Origin: an uncultured Ruminococcus sp.
Lineage (GTDB): Bacteria; Bacillota; Clostridia; Oscillospirales; Ruminococcaceae
NCBI GenBank assembly: GCA_946544695.1
Contig: CAMNMO010000179.1
Coordinates: forward strand, 1 to 6,051
DNA: 6,051 nucleotides
Direction of reading: 5' to 3'
Below are positions 1 to 5,911 of the stretch, piece after piece. Each line of letters begins with the position of its first letter. The first letter of the stretch is position 1. Below the pieces are notes generated by a model. It was not told the DNA's origin. It was given only the letters and a program-made list of their open reading frames with translations, and searched no databases. The position numbers and the translations under genes are program-made.

Positions 1-1115
1 ACGTAGGACAGGGCACTGAGCTTGACGGACTTGAGGAGAAGGCTATCAAGACAGGCGCTTCCAAGCTGTATATCGAGGACCTGACAGAGGAGTTCATCAC
101 TGATTACGTATATCCTACCGTTCAGGCAGGCGCAGTTTATGAGAATCAGTATCTGCTGGGTACTTCATTTGCAAGACCTATCATTGCTAAGAGGATCGCT
201 GAGATCGCCATCAAGGAAGGCGCTGACGCTATCTGCCACGGCTGCACAGGCAAGGGCAACGATCAGGTAAGATTTGAACTGGCTATCAAGGCATTTGCTC
301 CTGATATGCAGATAATCGCTCCCTGGAGGATCTGGGATATCAAGTCCAGAGACCAGGAGATAGATTATGCTGAGGCACACAACATTCCTCTGAAGATAAA
401 CAGAGAGACCAACTACTCCAAGGATAAGAACCTGTGGCACCTTTCCCACGAGGGTCTGGATCTTGAGGATCCCGCAAATGAGCCTCAGTATGAGAAGCCC
501 GGTTTCCTGGAGCTGGGCGTATCTCCCCTCCAGGCACCCGACAAGCCTACTTATGTTACCATCCACTTTGAGAAGGGTATCCCCACTTCCGTTGACGGCG
601 TTGAGATGGGCGGCAAGGACCTTGTTACCAAGCTCAATGAACTGGGCGGTGCAAACGGTATCGGTCTGGCTGACCTGGTCGAGAACAGACTGGTCGGCAT
701 GAAGTCCAGAGGCGTTTATGAGACTCCCGGCGGAACCATTCTGTACAAGGCTCACGAGATACTGGAGACTATCACCATCGATAAGGAAACTGCACGCATC
801 AAGCAGTATCTGAGCATCAAGTTTGCTGACATCGTATACAACGGTCAGTGGTTCACACCTCTGAGAGAAGCGCTCAGCGCATTCGTTACCGAGACTCAGA
901 AGAACGTTACAGGCGACGTTAAGCTGAAGCTGTACAAGGGCAACGTTATCAATGCGGGCGTAACTTCTCCTTATACTCTGTATGATGAGGAAGTTGCTAC
1001 ATTTGATGAGGATAATGTTTACAACCAGGCTGATTCCGCAGGCTTCATCAACCTGTTCGGTCTGCCCATCAAGGTACGTGCAAAGCTCGAGCAGAAGAGA
1101 AAAGAGCAGAAGTAA
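1..1115 (+). CDS. argG: Argininosuccinate synthase, C-terminal ~370 residues (5' end off window)
   Basis: Cytoplasmic ligase that joins citrulline and aspartate using ATP (giving AMP and pyrophosphate) to form argininosuccinate, the penultimate step of arginine synthesis. The reading frame is open from base 3 and ends at TAA 1113-1115. The first visible residues, VGQGTELDGL, match the family just after the ATP-binding PP-loop, so about 40 N-terminal residues including that loop are missing. Family signatures visible, numbered from base 3: YLLGTSFARP (50-59), HGCTGKGNDQ (79-88, part of the citrulline/aspartate site), then the clostridial-style segment NLWHLSHEGLDLEDP, and further on VENRLVGMKSRGVYETPGGT. 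No frameshift or internal stop is seen. Codon use is strongly biased (CTG, AAG, GCT, ATC), suggesting high expression. It is followed after 38 bases by the pentapeptide-repeat gene. The identification is secure; only the truncation at the window edge limits it. Confidence 0.97.
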   Translation, partial: VGQGTELDGLEEKAIKTGASKLYIEDLTEEFITDYVYPTVQAGAVYENQYLLGTSFARPIIAKRIAEIAIKEGADAICHGCTGKGNDQVRFELAIKAFAPDMQIIAPWRIWDIKSRDQEIDYAEAHNIPLKINRETNYSKDKNLWHLSHEGLDLEDPANEPQYEKPGFLELGVSPLQAPDKPTYVTIHFEKGIPTSVDGVEMGGKDLVTKLNELGGANGIGLADLVENRLVGMKSRGVYETPGGTILYKAHEILETITIDKETARIKQYLSIKFADIVYNGQWFTPLREALSAFVTETQKNVTGDVKLKLYKGNVINAGVTSPYTLYDEEVATFDEDNVYNQADSAGFINLFGLPIKVRAKLEQKRKEQK

Positions 1116-1122
1116 GCTTCTG
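1107..1122 (+). other. Hairpin across the argG stop codon
   Basis: CAGAAG (1107-1112) and CTTCTG (1117-1122) are perfect inverted repeats around the four-base loop TAAG, which contains the TAA stop of argG. The stem is 6 bp, with a possible extra G-U pair. It is followed by T and a run of seven A, not by a U-run, so it is not an intrinsic terminator on this strand. It may be chance, or an mRNA-stabilising or translation-spacing structure between argG and the next gene. Confidence 0.35.
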
Positions 1123-1140
1123 TAAAAAAATCTATTATAT

Positions 1141-1146
1141 AGGAGG
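1141..1146 (+). promoter_or_regulatory. Ribosome-binding site of the pentapeptide-repeat gene
   Basis: AGGAGG lies 7 bases before the ATG at 1154, a near-consensus Shine-Dalgarno sequence that fixes the start of the pentapeptide-repeat protein and argues it is strongly translated. Confidence 0.85.
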
Positions 1147-1153
1147 TCATAGT

Positions 1154-1585
1154 ATGTCAGACAACAATTCTTATATTGAGCCCGGTTTCGATAAGAAAGT
1201 CGAGATCTCATACGACAATCTGCCCAACTCGTCTTTTGAAGATGTAAATCTGGGCGGTGCCACGTTCACGAATGTTAACCTGAAGGGTTCAAATTTCGAG
1301 GACGTGAATATGGACGACACTGTTTTTGACAACATAAGCATGCAGAGCACCAAGTTCACTGATATGTACATGGTAAACTCACGTTTTCTCGGCGTAAATA
1401 TCAGCGGCTCACGTTTTGGCTGTTCTATCATGAACAATGTTGAATTCAAGAATCCTGATCTGAAGAACTCTCAGTTCATTCACTGTGACCTGACAGGCGT
1501 TGAGATAAGCGACTGCAAGATCGATGGTCTGAAGATCAACGGTATCGACATACAGAAGCTGCTGGAGCAGCACGAAAAGGAATAA
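1154..1585 (+). CDS. Small acidic pentapeptide-repeat protein
   Basis: A 143-residue protein of unknown role, expected to fold as a right-handed quadrilateral beta-helix like other pentapeptide-repeat proteins. A hydrophobic residue (F, L, M or I) sits at every fifth position from I18 to I133, 24 in a row. From F28 to L113 it alternates Phe with Leu/Met/Ile, typified by SSFED-VNLGG, ATFTN-VNLKG and SNFED-VNMDD. After L113 all centres are Ile. That amounts to about six coils of four pentapeptides. The N-terminal ~15 residues and the C-terminal LLEQHEKE tail lie outside the repeat. There is no signal peptide or membrane segment, so it is probably cytoplasmic. By count it has 23 Asp+Glu against 12 Lys+Arg, so it is clearly acidic. 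Some acidic family members (Qnr, MfpA) mimic DNA and bind gyrase, but nothing here shows that activity. The start is set by a consensus ribosome site; the end has tandem TAA TAG stops. It lies between argG and argH with no obvious arginine role. Confidence 0.88.
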   Translation: MSDNNSYIEPGFDKKVEISYDNLPNSSFEDVNLGGATFTNVNLKGSNFEDVNMDDTVFDNISMQSTKFTDMYMVNSRFLGVNISGSRFGCSIMNNVEFKNPDLKNSQFIHCDLTGVEISDCKIDGLKINGIDIQKLLEQHEKE

Positions 1586-1586
1586 T

Positions 1587-1603
1587 AGTCCGTTTTGCGG
1601 ACT
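1587..1603 (+). other. Leader hairpin A (6-bp stem) just after the pentapeptide gene
   Basis: AGTCCG (1587-1592), loop TTTTG, CGGACT (1598-1603): a perfect 6-bp stem that begins inside the second of the tandem stop codons of the pentapeptide gene. GATCTC follows instead of a U-run, so it does not look like an intrinsic terminator. It may protect or mark the 3' end of the upstream message. Confidence 0.5.
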
Positions 1604-1608
1604 GATCT

Positions 1609-1659
1609 CAGGTTCGGGGCAGGATAACTCTACTAAAAGGGTTATTTTGCCCATACCTG
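1609..1659 (+). other. Leader hairpin B (14-bp stem, extendable by 5 bp)
   Basis: The core arms are 1617-1630 (starts GGGCAGG) and 1639-1652 (ends TTTTGCCC), giving 14 consecutive pairs, three of them G-U, around the loop TACTAAAA. Beyond a small internal loop (TCG against AT), CAGGT 1609-1613 can pair with ACCTG 1655-1659. The outer pairing competes with hairpin C for bases 1656-1659. No U-run follows. Stem length and continuity make chance unlikely, but the function is unknown. Confidence 0.6.
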
Positions 1660-1703
1660 TTTATACAGACTGCCCTGACAAAAGGGCGGCTTGTATAAGC
1701 AGG
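1656..1703 (+). other. Leader hairpin C (20-position stem, one mismatch)
   Basis: The arms 1656-1675 and 1684-1703 pair at 19 of 20 positions (16 Watson-Crick, 3 G-U, one A-C mismatch at 1669/1690) around the loop TGACAAAA. This is the strongest structure in the window. The loop and the first arm bases after it, ACAAAAGGG, resemble ACTAAAAGGG in hairpin B, as if the two stems were related. There is no terminal U-run, so read-through into argH is expected. It could be an RNase III-type processing site, part of a riboswitch-like element, or a remnant of a repeat. Confidence 0.65.
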
Positions 1704-1705
1704 CA

Positions 1706-1721
1706 GTATCGGGCTGACGAT
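1706..1721 (+). repeat. Motif copy 1: GTATCGGGCTGACGAT
   Basis: These 16 bases in the argH leader match 15 bases before argJ (5916-5930) with one gap and one mismatch. Nearby GGTCTG also occurs in both leaders (1724-1729 and 5911-5916). It may be a shared regulatory site or chance; GTATCGG alone also occurs within coding sequence of this window. Confidence 0.35.
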
Positions 1722-1733
1722 CTGGTCTGATAC
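1706..1733 (+). other. Leader hairpin D (11-bp stem rich in G-U)
   Basis: GTATCGGGCTG (1706-1716) can pair with 1723-1733, ending GATAC, over 11 positions with a six-base loop. Five outer pairs are Watson-Crick and several inner ones are G-U, so it is weaker than hairpins B and C. Its 5' arm carries most of the sequence motif that recurs before argJ. Confidence 0.4.
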
Positions 1734-1795
1734 GATGATGAGATGCAAGAGTTTACAAAGTACGGCGCAATGCAGCGCTTTCAAATAATACAGAT

Positions 1796-1802
1796 AGGAA
1801 GG
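1796..1802 (+). promoter_or_regulatory. Ribosome-binding site of argH
   Basis: AGGAAGG lies 8 bases before ATG 1811. It supports that start, which also places the conserved MWAGRF motif at residues 5-10 as expected. A weak 5-bp pairing of CTTTC 1778-1782 with this site is possible but has a G-U pair and a 14-base loop. Confidence 0.75.
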
Positions 1803-1810
1803 TAAATAAC

Positions 1811-3187
1811 ATGGCTGGAAAGATGTGGGCAGGACGTTTCACAAAAGAGGTAGACGAGAGGGTCAACGATTTCAACTCATCTATTTCATTTGACCACAGA
1901 ATGTATAAACAGGATATCGAAGGTTCCATAGCACATGCAACTATGCTGGGCGAATGCGGGATAATAGATATTGAAGAAAGCAAAAAGATAGTAGAAGGTC
2001 TCAAAGGCATTCTTGTTGATATTGACAGCGGAAAGCTTCAGTTTGACCCCACAGCTGAGGACATTCACATGTTCGTTGAGGCTGAACTTACTGCAAGACT
2101 GGGCGATACGGGAAAGAGACTGCACACTGCCAGATCGAGAAACGATCAGGTCGCACTGGATATCAGAATGAACCTGAAAGTCGAGACTGATGAGATAATC
2201 GCACTTGTAAAGGAACTGGAAAAAACCATTATCGGCATTGCTGAGAAGCATCTGACTACTGTAATGCCAGGTTACACCCATTTGCAGAGAGCGCAGCCCA
2301 TTACTTTTGCACACCATCTGATGGCTTATGCAAACATGCTGCTGCGTGATCTCGGCAGACTTGAAGACTGCAAGAAGCGCATGAACATAATGCCGCTTGG
2401 CAGCGGTGCGCTGGCTTCCACCACATATCCCATAAACAGACAGCGTGTATGTGACCTGCTGGGCTTTGATGAGATAACACAGAATTCTCTGGACGGCGTT
2501 TCTGACAGAGATTTCTGCATCGAACTGGCATCTGCTGTTTCGATACTGATGATGCACCTTTCAAGATTCTCTGAGGAGATAATTTTGTGGTGCTCATGGG
2601 AGTTCAAGTTTGTTGAACTTGATGATGCCTATGCAACAGGTTCTTCGATAATGCCCCAGAAGAAAAATCCCGATGTTACCGAGCTTATAAGAGGCAAGAC
2701 AGGCAGAGTTTACGGCGACCTCAACACACTTCTCGTTATGATGAAGGGTACTCCGCTTGCATATAATAAGGACATGCAGGAGGATAAGGAAGCTGTTTTC
2801 GATGCGATAGACACCGTGAAGCTTTGCCTTAAAACATTTATCCCGATGCTCGATACCATGACTGTTCTTAAAGACAATATGAGAAATGCAGCAGCAAAGG
2901 GCTTTATAAATGCCACCGACTGCGCAGATTATCTGGTAAAGAAGGGCATGCCTTTCAGAGATGCTTACAAGATAACAGGTACTCTGGTACACACCTGCAT
3001 CGAGCTTGGCTGCACACTGGAAACACTGCCGATGGAAGAATACAAGAAGCTGACCGATATTTTTGATGATGACGTTTATGATGCCATCAGTCTGGATACC
3101 TGCGTTATGCAGAGAAAGGCTGCGGGCGGTCCCGCCCCCGAGTCGGTAAAGGCTCAGATAGAGTATGTTCGTGAAAAGCTTAAATAA
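1811..3187 (+). CDS. argH: Argininosuccinate lyase
   Basis: Cytoplasmic homotetrameric lyase of the fumarase/aspartase superfamily that splits argininosuccinate into arginine and fumarate, the final step of arginine synthesis. The protein is complete at 458 residues, close to the family norm of about 460. Motifs in order: MWAGRF near the start, TARSRNDQVALD (106-117), THLQRAQP (156-163, with the conserved His157 of the active site), and the superfamily signature GSSIMPQKKNP (277-287) whose serine-containing loop supplies the catalytic base. The C-terminal domain ends with the conserved segment AAGGPAPESV (437-446). No key residue appears altered. Its last 23 bases overlap the start of the downstream membrane-protein gene, which suggests translational coupling. 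The long structured leader upstream is the only likely local control point. Identification is secure. Confidence 0.98.
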   Translation: MAGKMWAGRFTKEVDERVNDFNSSISFDHRMYKQDIEGSIAHATMLGECGIIDIEESKKIVEGLKGILVDIDSGKLQFDPTAEDIHMFVEAELTARLGDTGKRLHTARSRNDQVALDIRMNLKVETDEIIALVKELEKTIIGIAEKHLTTVMPGYTHLQRAQPITFAHHLMAYANMLLRDLGRLEDCKKRMNIMPLGSGALASTTYPINRQRVCDLLGFDEITQNSLDGVSDRDFCIELASAVSILMMHLSRFSEEIILWCSWEFKFVELDDAYATGSSIMPQKKNPDVTELIRGKTGRVYGDLNTLLVMMKGTPLAYNKDMQEDKEAVFDAIDTVKLCLKTFIPMLDTMTVLKDNMRNAAAKGFINATDCADYLVKKGMPFRDAYKITGTLVHTCIELGCTLETLPMEEYKKLTDIFDDDVYDAISLDTCVMQRKAAGGPAPESVKAQIEYVREKLK

Positions 3188-3632
3188 GATAAGGGAAAGC
3201 GAAGCACTCAGCGCACTGTTGACCTTCTTGATATGGTCGATATTCTGTGTGCTGCTTATCCTGCTGGTGGACAAGCTGCTGCCCTTTATATTTGTGATGA
3301 TGTTATGCTTCGGATTCGTTTATCCTGCTGTATGCTTGGTGATGTTTTTCAGACTGTGCAAAAGGCATGGGGTAATGTGGTACTTTCCTGCTGCTGTGAC
3401 TGCTGCGACAGCTATAATGTATGTTTGCTGGCACACATTCAGGCTGATAATACCAAACCTTTTGGTATTGACGCTTCTTTGCCTGCTTTTCGGCTGCGGT
3501 CTTGGCGGGTGCTTCTCCGATAAGGAAGCTGTCAGAGCGTACCGTGAAAACAGGCGCCTTAAAAAGCTGGGCGAGGATAAACCTTACAATTCGATAATTG
3601 ATGAAAAGCCTGTCGGTAAGGACAGAAAATAA
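3165..3632 (+). CDS. Unrecognised four-helix membrane protein overlapping argH
   Basis: I do not recognise a family. The 155-residue product shows four hydrophobic stretches, about residues 15-35, 38-62, 72-92 and 94-117. They are followed by a basic, hydrophilic tail (RENRRLKKLGEDK and onward) that is probably cytoplasmic. The first linker (VDKL) and the last (near R93) are very short, so helices 1-2 and 3-4 likely form tight hairpins; the middle loop carries RLCKRHG. Eight cysteines fall mostly within the membrane segments. No catalytic motif or signal peptide is evident. ATG 3165 is the upstream choice and GTG 3171 is equally possible; neither has a strong ribosome site, so translation probably depends on ribosomes finishing argH, whose end it overlaps by 23 bases. 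It ends 19 bases before argC. Transport of arginine-pathway compounds would be a guess from position only. The frame is credible because it is the only long open frame here and fills the gap between argH and argC exactly. Confidence 0.75.
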   Translation: MFVKSLNKIRESEALSALLTFLIWSIFCVLLILLVDKLLPFIFVMMLCFGFVYPAVCLVMFFRLCKRHGVMWYFPAAVTAATAIMYVCWHTFRLIIPNLLVLTLLCLLFGCGLGGCFSDKEAVRAYRENRRLKKLGEDKPYNSIIDEKPVGKDRK

Positions 3633-3635
3633 ACT

Positions 3636-3641
3636 AGGAAG
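3636..3641 (+). promoter_or_regulatory. Ribosome-binding site that decides the argC start
   Basis: AGGAAG, extending into GTGG, precedes two in-frame ATGs, at 3646 and 3652. It is 4 bases from the first and 10 from the second. The second gives the family-like start MSNKYKVFIDG and is preferred, but the first would add only two residues (MI). The frame is also open further upstream to ATG 3598, but that ATG lies inside the membrane-protein gene and would add 18 unrelated residues. Confidence 0.6.
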
Positions 3642-3651
3642 TGGAATGATA

Positions 3652-4605
3652 ATGAGCAATAAATACAAGGTTTTTATAGACGGTAAAGCAGGTACGACGG
3701 GTCTGAAAATTTATGACAGACTCGGTAAGCGTGATGACATCGAGATACTGCTTATAGATGAAGACAAGCGCAAGGACACTGATGAGAGAGCAAGACTTAT
3801 AAACAGCGCTGACATTGTTTTCCTGTGTCTGCCTGATGCGGCGGCTGTTGAAGCTGTCAAGCTGTGTACCAATCCCGAAACAAGGATAATAGATGCATCG
3901 ACCGCACACAGAGTTGATCCCGCATGGGATTACGGTTTTCCCGAGCTTTCCGAAAAGCACAGAGAGAATATCCGCAAGTCAAAGAGAGTTGCAAACCCGG
4001 GCTGCTATGCCAGCGGCTTCATATCTCTTGTATATCCGCTGATACAGGCAGGCGTGCTGCCTGAGGACTACCCTGTTACATGCCATGCAGTTTCAGGTTA
4101 CAGCGGCGCCGGAAACAAGATGATAGCTGCTATGGAAGGCGCAGACAAGACTTTCGAGATGAACTCACCCAGACAGTATGCACTGGCACAGCACCATAAG
4201 CATCTGCCCGAGATGCAGGCTGTATGCGGCATGAAGTACCCACCGATGTTCAACCCTATCGTTGATGATTATTTCAGCGGCATGGTAGTATCGGTACCGC
4301 TTGTAAGCAGATGCCTTAACAAGAAATACACTCCTGCTGAGATACACGAGATATTGACCGCACACTATGCAGGTCAGCACTTTGTGAAGGTGATGGAACT
4401 CGGCGGCGAAGAGACGCTTCCCGATGGTTTTCTTGCTGCAAATACCCTTGCTGATACCAACAACATGCAGATATTTGTATTCGGCAACGATGAACAGATA
4501 CTGCTTTGTTCAAGGTTTGACAATTTGGGTAAAGGCGCAAGCGGTGCAGCTTTGCAGAACATGAATATTATGCTTGGACTTGATGAAACGATAGGACTTG
4601 AATAG
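3652..4605 (+). CDS. argC: N-acetyl-gamma-glutamyl-phosphate reductase, short (uncommon) class
   Basis: NADPH-dependent cytoplasmic reductase that turns N-acetylglutamyl 5-phosphate into N-acetylglutamate 5-semialdehyde, the third step of arginine synthesis. At 317 residues it fits the shorter ArgC class (about 310-320) rather than the common ~345-residue form. The nucleotide-binding glycine motif GKAGTTG is at 11-17. The substrate thioester cysteine is C118 in NPGCYASG (115-122). The conserved HKHLPEM (182-188) holds the likely catalytic His184. The C-terminal family motif runs from D290 through GKGASGAA to the LG at 308-309. No residue looks damaged. It is preceded by the membrane-protein gene (19-base gap) and followed after 25 bases by the GH3-like lipoprotein, so co-transcription is likely. 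Function is secure; the class assignment rests on length and motif style. Confidence 0.95.
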   Translation: MSNKYKVFIDGKAGTTGLKIYDRLGKRDDIEILLIDEDKRKDTDERARLINSADIVFLCLPDAAAVEAVKLCTNPETRIIDASTAHRVDPAWDYGFPELSEKHRENIRKSKRVANPGCYASGFISLVYPLIQAGVLPEDYPVTCHAVSGYSGAGNKMIAAMEGADKTFEMNSPRQYALAQHHKHLPEMQAVCGMKYPPMFNPIVDDYFSGMVVSVPLVSRCLNKKYTPAEIHEILTAHYAGQHFVKVMELGGEETLPDGFLAANTLADTNNMQIFVFGNDEQILLCSRFDNLGKGASGAALQNMNIMLGLDETIGLE

Positions 4606-4619
4606 ACCCGACAATTAAT

Positions 4620-4624
4620 GAGGA
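4620..4624 (+). promoter_or_regulatory. Ribosome-binding site of the GH3-like lipoprotein gene
   Basis: GAGGA lies 6 bases before ATG 4631. It supports this start, which also gives a normal lipoprotein signal peptide. Confidence 0.6.
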
Positions 4625-4630
4625 CAGATT

Positions 4631-5884
4631 ATGAATAAAACTAAGATAGCAGCCCTGGCAGTATGCATGACGTTTTTGTTATCAGCCTGCGGCAAGATAG
4701 GTAAACCCGATCCCAACACGATCACAAGACTTGATCAGAATGACGGCAATGAGGACGCTGAGACCACTGATACCGAAGTTGTGCCAATACCATATTCTCC
4801 CATAGAAGATACAAATGATTATGTTGAAACTCTTATGTCGAGAATGACTGTTGAACAGAAGGTCGGACAGCTTTTCTTCGTCAGACCGGATGCACTTGAA
4901 ACAGCTTATGAAAACAGTGTTGTTTGTGATGACAGCATCGGCGGTGTCACTTATGTTGACAAGATGATGGCAGAAGCGCTGGAAAAGTATCCTGTGGGCG
5001 GCATACACCTGTATGAAAAGAACATTGTCGATCCGCAGCAGCTTTCCAAGCTTACAAACGATCTTCAGGAATGTTCGGCTTTTCCGCTCTTTATCGGCGT
5101 GAATGAACTGGGCGGTGACTATGCACCTGTGGCAAATAACATCAATTTCGATGTCCCCATGTTTGACAATCTCGATGTTATCGGCAAGACAGGAAGCATG
5201 GATAAGGCTAAAACTCTTGGTTCTTCCATAGGAGGCTACCTTACGGAATACGGTATCAATCTGGATTTTGCGCCCTGCGCTGATATTTCCGATGATGCGG
5301 AACGTGTTATAGGAAAGAATTTCTCTAACGATGCGGTCATTACCACAAATATGGCGGCAGCTGAGGTAGAAGGATTTCATGAGAGCGGTGTCATGACCGC
5401 AGCTAACCACTTCCCCGGATATGGCGACGGCAATGCTGACGGTGACACTGTTTACATCAATGAAAGCAGTTGGGAAGAATTGCAGGATAGAGAGATACTT
5501 GCTTTCAGCGGTCTGCTGCAGGAGACCGATATGCTGGTAGTAGGACATGTTGAAATGCCAAATGCGGTTTCTGACGGCTTCCCTGCTTCTATGTCGCACG
5601 AATTAATCAGTGACAAGCTGAGAGATGAACTTAAATACTACGGTATCGTGATAACCGACAGCCAGAGTGCTGCTGCGGTAAGAAATAATTATGTTCAGGT
5701 AGACACTGCACTGGGTTCGTTCATGGCAGGTGCTGATATTATACTTGAACCTTACGATCTTGCGGAAGCTTACGATTCCATACTTCAGGCTGTCAATGAC
5801 GGAACGATAACTCAGGAAAGACTGGACGTTAGCGTTAAGCGTATACTCAAATTAAAGGCAGAAAACGGCTTGTTCGGTGTATAA
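4631..5884 (+). CDS. Lipoprotein of the glycoside hydrolase family 3 (NagZ-like) fold, with altered active site
   Basis: A 417-residue exported lipoprotein. Residues 1-20 are a signal peptide ending in the lipobox LSAC, so Cys20 should be lipidated and the protein anchored on the outer face of the membrane. A polar Asp/Asn-rich linker follows to about residue 60. The rest is a GH3 TIM-barrel domain: MTVEQKVGQLFFV (72-84), GINLDFAP (208-215), NHFPGYGD (259-266) and VITDS (340-344), the aspartate D343 matching the GH3 nucleophile. True NagZ enzymes remove N-acetylglucosamine from peptidoglycan fragments. Several of their signature residues differ here: DQEGG reads NELGG (158-162), KHFPGHGD reads NHFPGYGD, the catalytic DSH reads DGD (270-272), and the RSFG motif is reduced to KNFS (229-232). 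It may therefore act on a different sugar, be weakly active, or serve as a binding protein. The gene lies between argC and argJ with no obvious metabolic link. Fold assignment is firm; activity is uncertain. Confidence 0.88.
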   Translation: MNKTKIAALAVCMTFLLSACGKIGKPDPNTITRLDQNDGNEDAETTDTEVVPIPYSPIEDTNDYVETLMSRMTVEQKVGQLFFVRPDALETAYENSVVCDDSIGGVTYVDKMMAEALEKYPVGGIHLYEKNIVDPQQLSKLTNDLQECSAFPLFIGVNELGGDYAPVANNINFDVPMFDNLDVIGKTGSMDKAKTLGSSIGGYLTEYGINLDFAPCADISDDAERVIGKNFSNDAVITTNMAAAEVEGFHESGVMTAANHFPGYGDGNADGDTVYINESSWEELQDREILAFSGLLQETDMLVVGHVEMPNAVSDGFPASMSHELISDKLRDELKYYGIVITDSQSAAAVRNNYVQVDTALGSFMAGADIILEPYDLAEAYDSILQAVNDGTITQERLDVSVKRILKLKAENGLFGV

Positions 5885-5911
5885 ATGCCGTACATCTTAC
5901 TTGCGTGAAAG

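Larger units (their letters stand above)
1586..1810 (+). promoter_or_regulatory. Structured argH leader / intergenic region
   Basis: This 225-base gap is the only long non-coding stretch in the window. Its first two-thirds (1587-1733) folds by eye into four successive hairpins, listed separately. Several arms can pair in more than one way. The last ~60 bases (1734-1795) are unstructured and A/T-rich towards the argH ribosome site. I see no U-run after any stem, no well-spaced -35/-10 pair, and no T-box or other riboswitch consensus I recognise. The density of pairing suggests a regulatory or processing RNA in the leader of argH. That function is an inference. Confidence 0.5.

Noticed and set aside
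165..1211. Long open frame of 348 codons on the minus strand opposite argG
   Set aside because: It is antisense to an unmistakable argG, its translation resembles no family, and strong codon bias in the true gene readily leaves the opposite strand open. The same applies to minus-strand frames at 1886-2557, 2594-3274 and 4682-5599.
1609..1620. CAGGTTCGGGGC as a tRNA T-arm
   Set aside because: No acceptor, anticodon or D-arm pairs around it.
1657..1668. CTGTTTATACAG, resembling a LexA- or ArgR-type operator
   Set aside because: The half-sites are only 4 bases apart, unlike LexA, it does not fit the ArgR box, and the bases are better explained as part of the long hairpin C.
1694..1699. TATAAG as a -10 box
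   Set aside because: The nearest -35-like sequence, CTGACA 1675-1680, is only 13 bases away, and both lie in the stem-loop of hairpin C.
1587..1703. Intrinsic transcription terminator after the pentapeptide gene
   Set aside because: Stems are present but none is followed by a run of U.
1735..1788. 17-codon open frame in the argH leader (MMRCKSLQST...), a possible arginine leader peptide
   Set aside because: It has only one arginine codon, no ribosome site before it, and no attenuator stem with a U-run after it.
1752..1789. TTTACA ... AATAAT as a promoter for argH
   Set aside because: The spacer is 26 bases, far from the usual 16-18, and no alternative -35 or -10 with good spacing was found.
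3122..3135. GCGGG-CGGT-CCCGC hairpin near the end of argH
   Set aside because: It lies in codons for the conserved Ala-Gly-Gly-Pro-Ala segment of argH and is explained by them.
3598..3651. Upstream start of argC at ATG 3598
   Set aside because: It would lie inside the membrane-protein gene and add 18 residues unlike any ArgC; a ribosome site just before 3646/3652 fits better.
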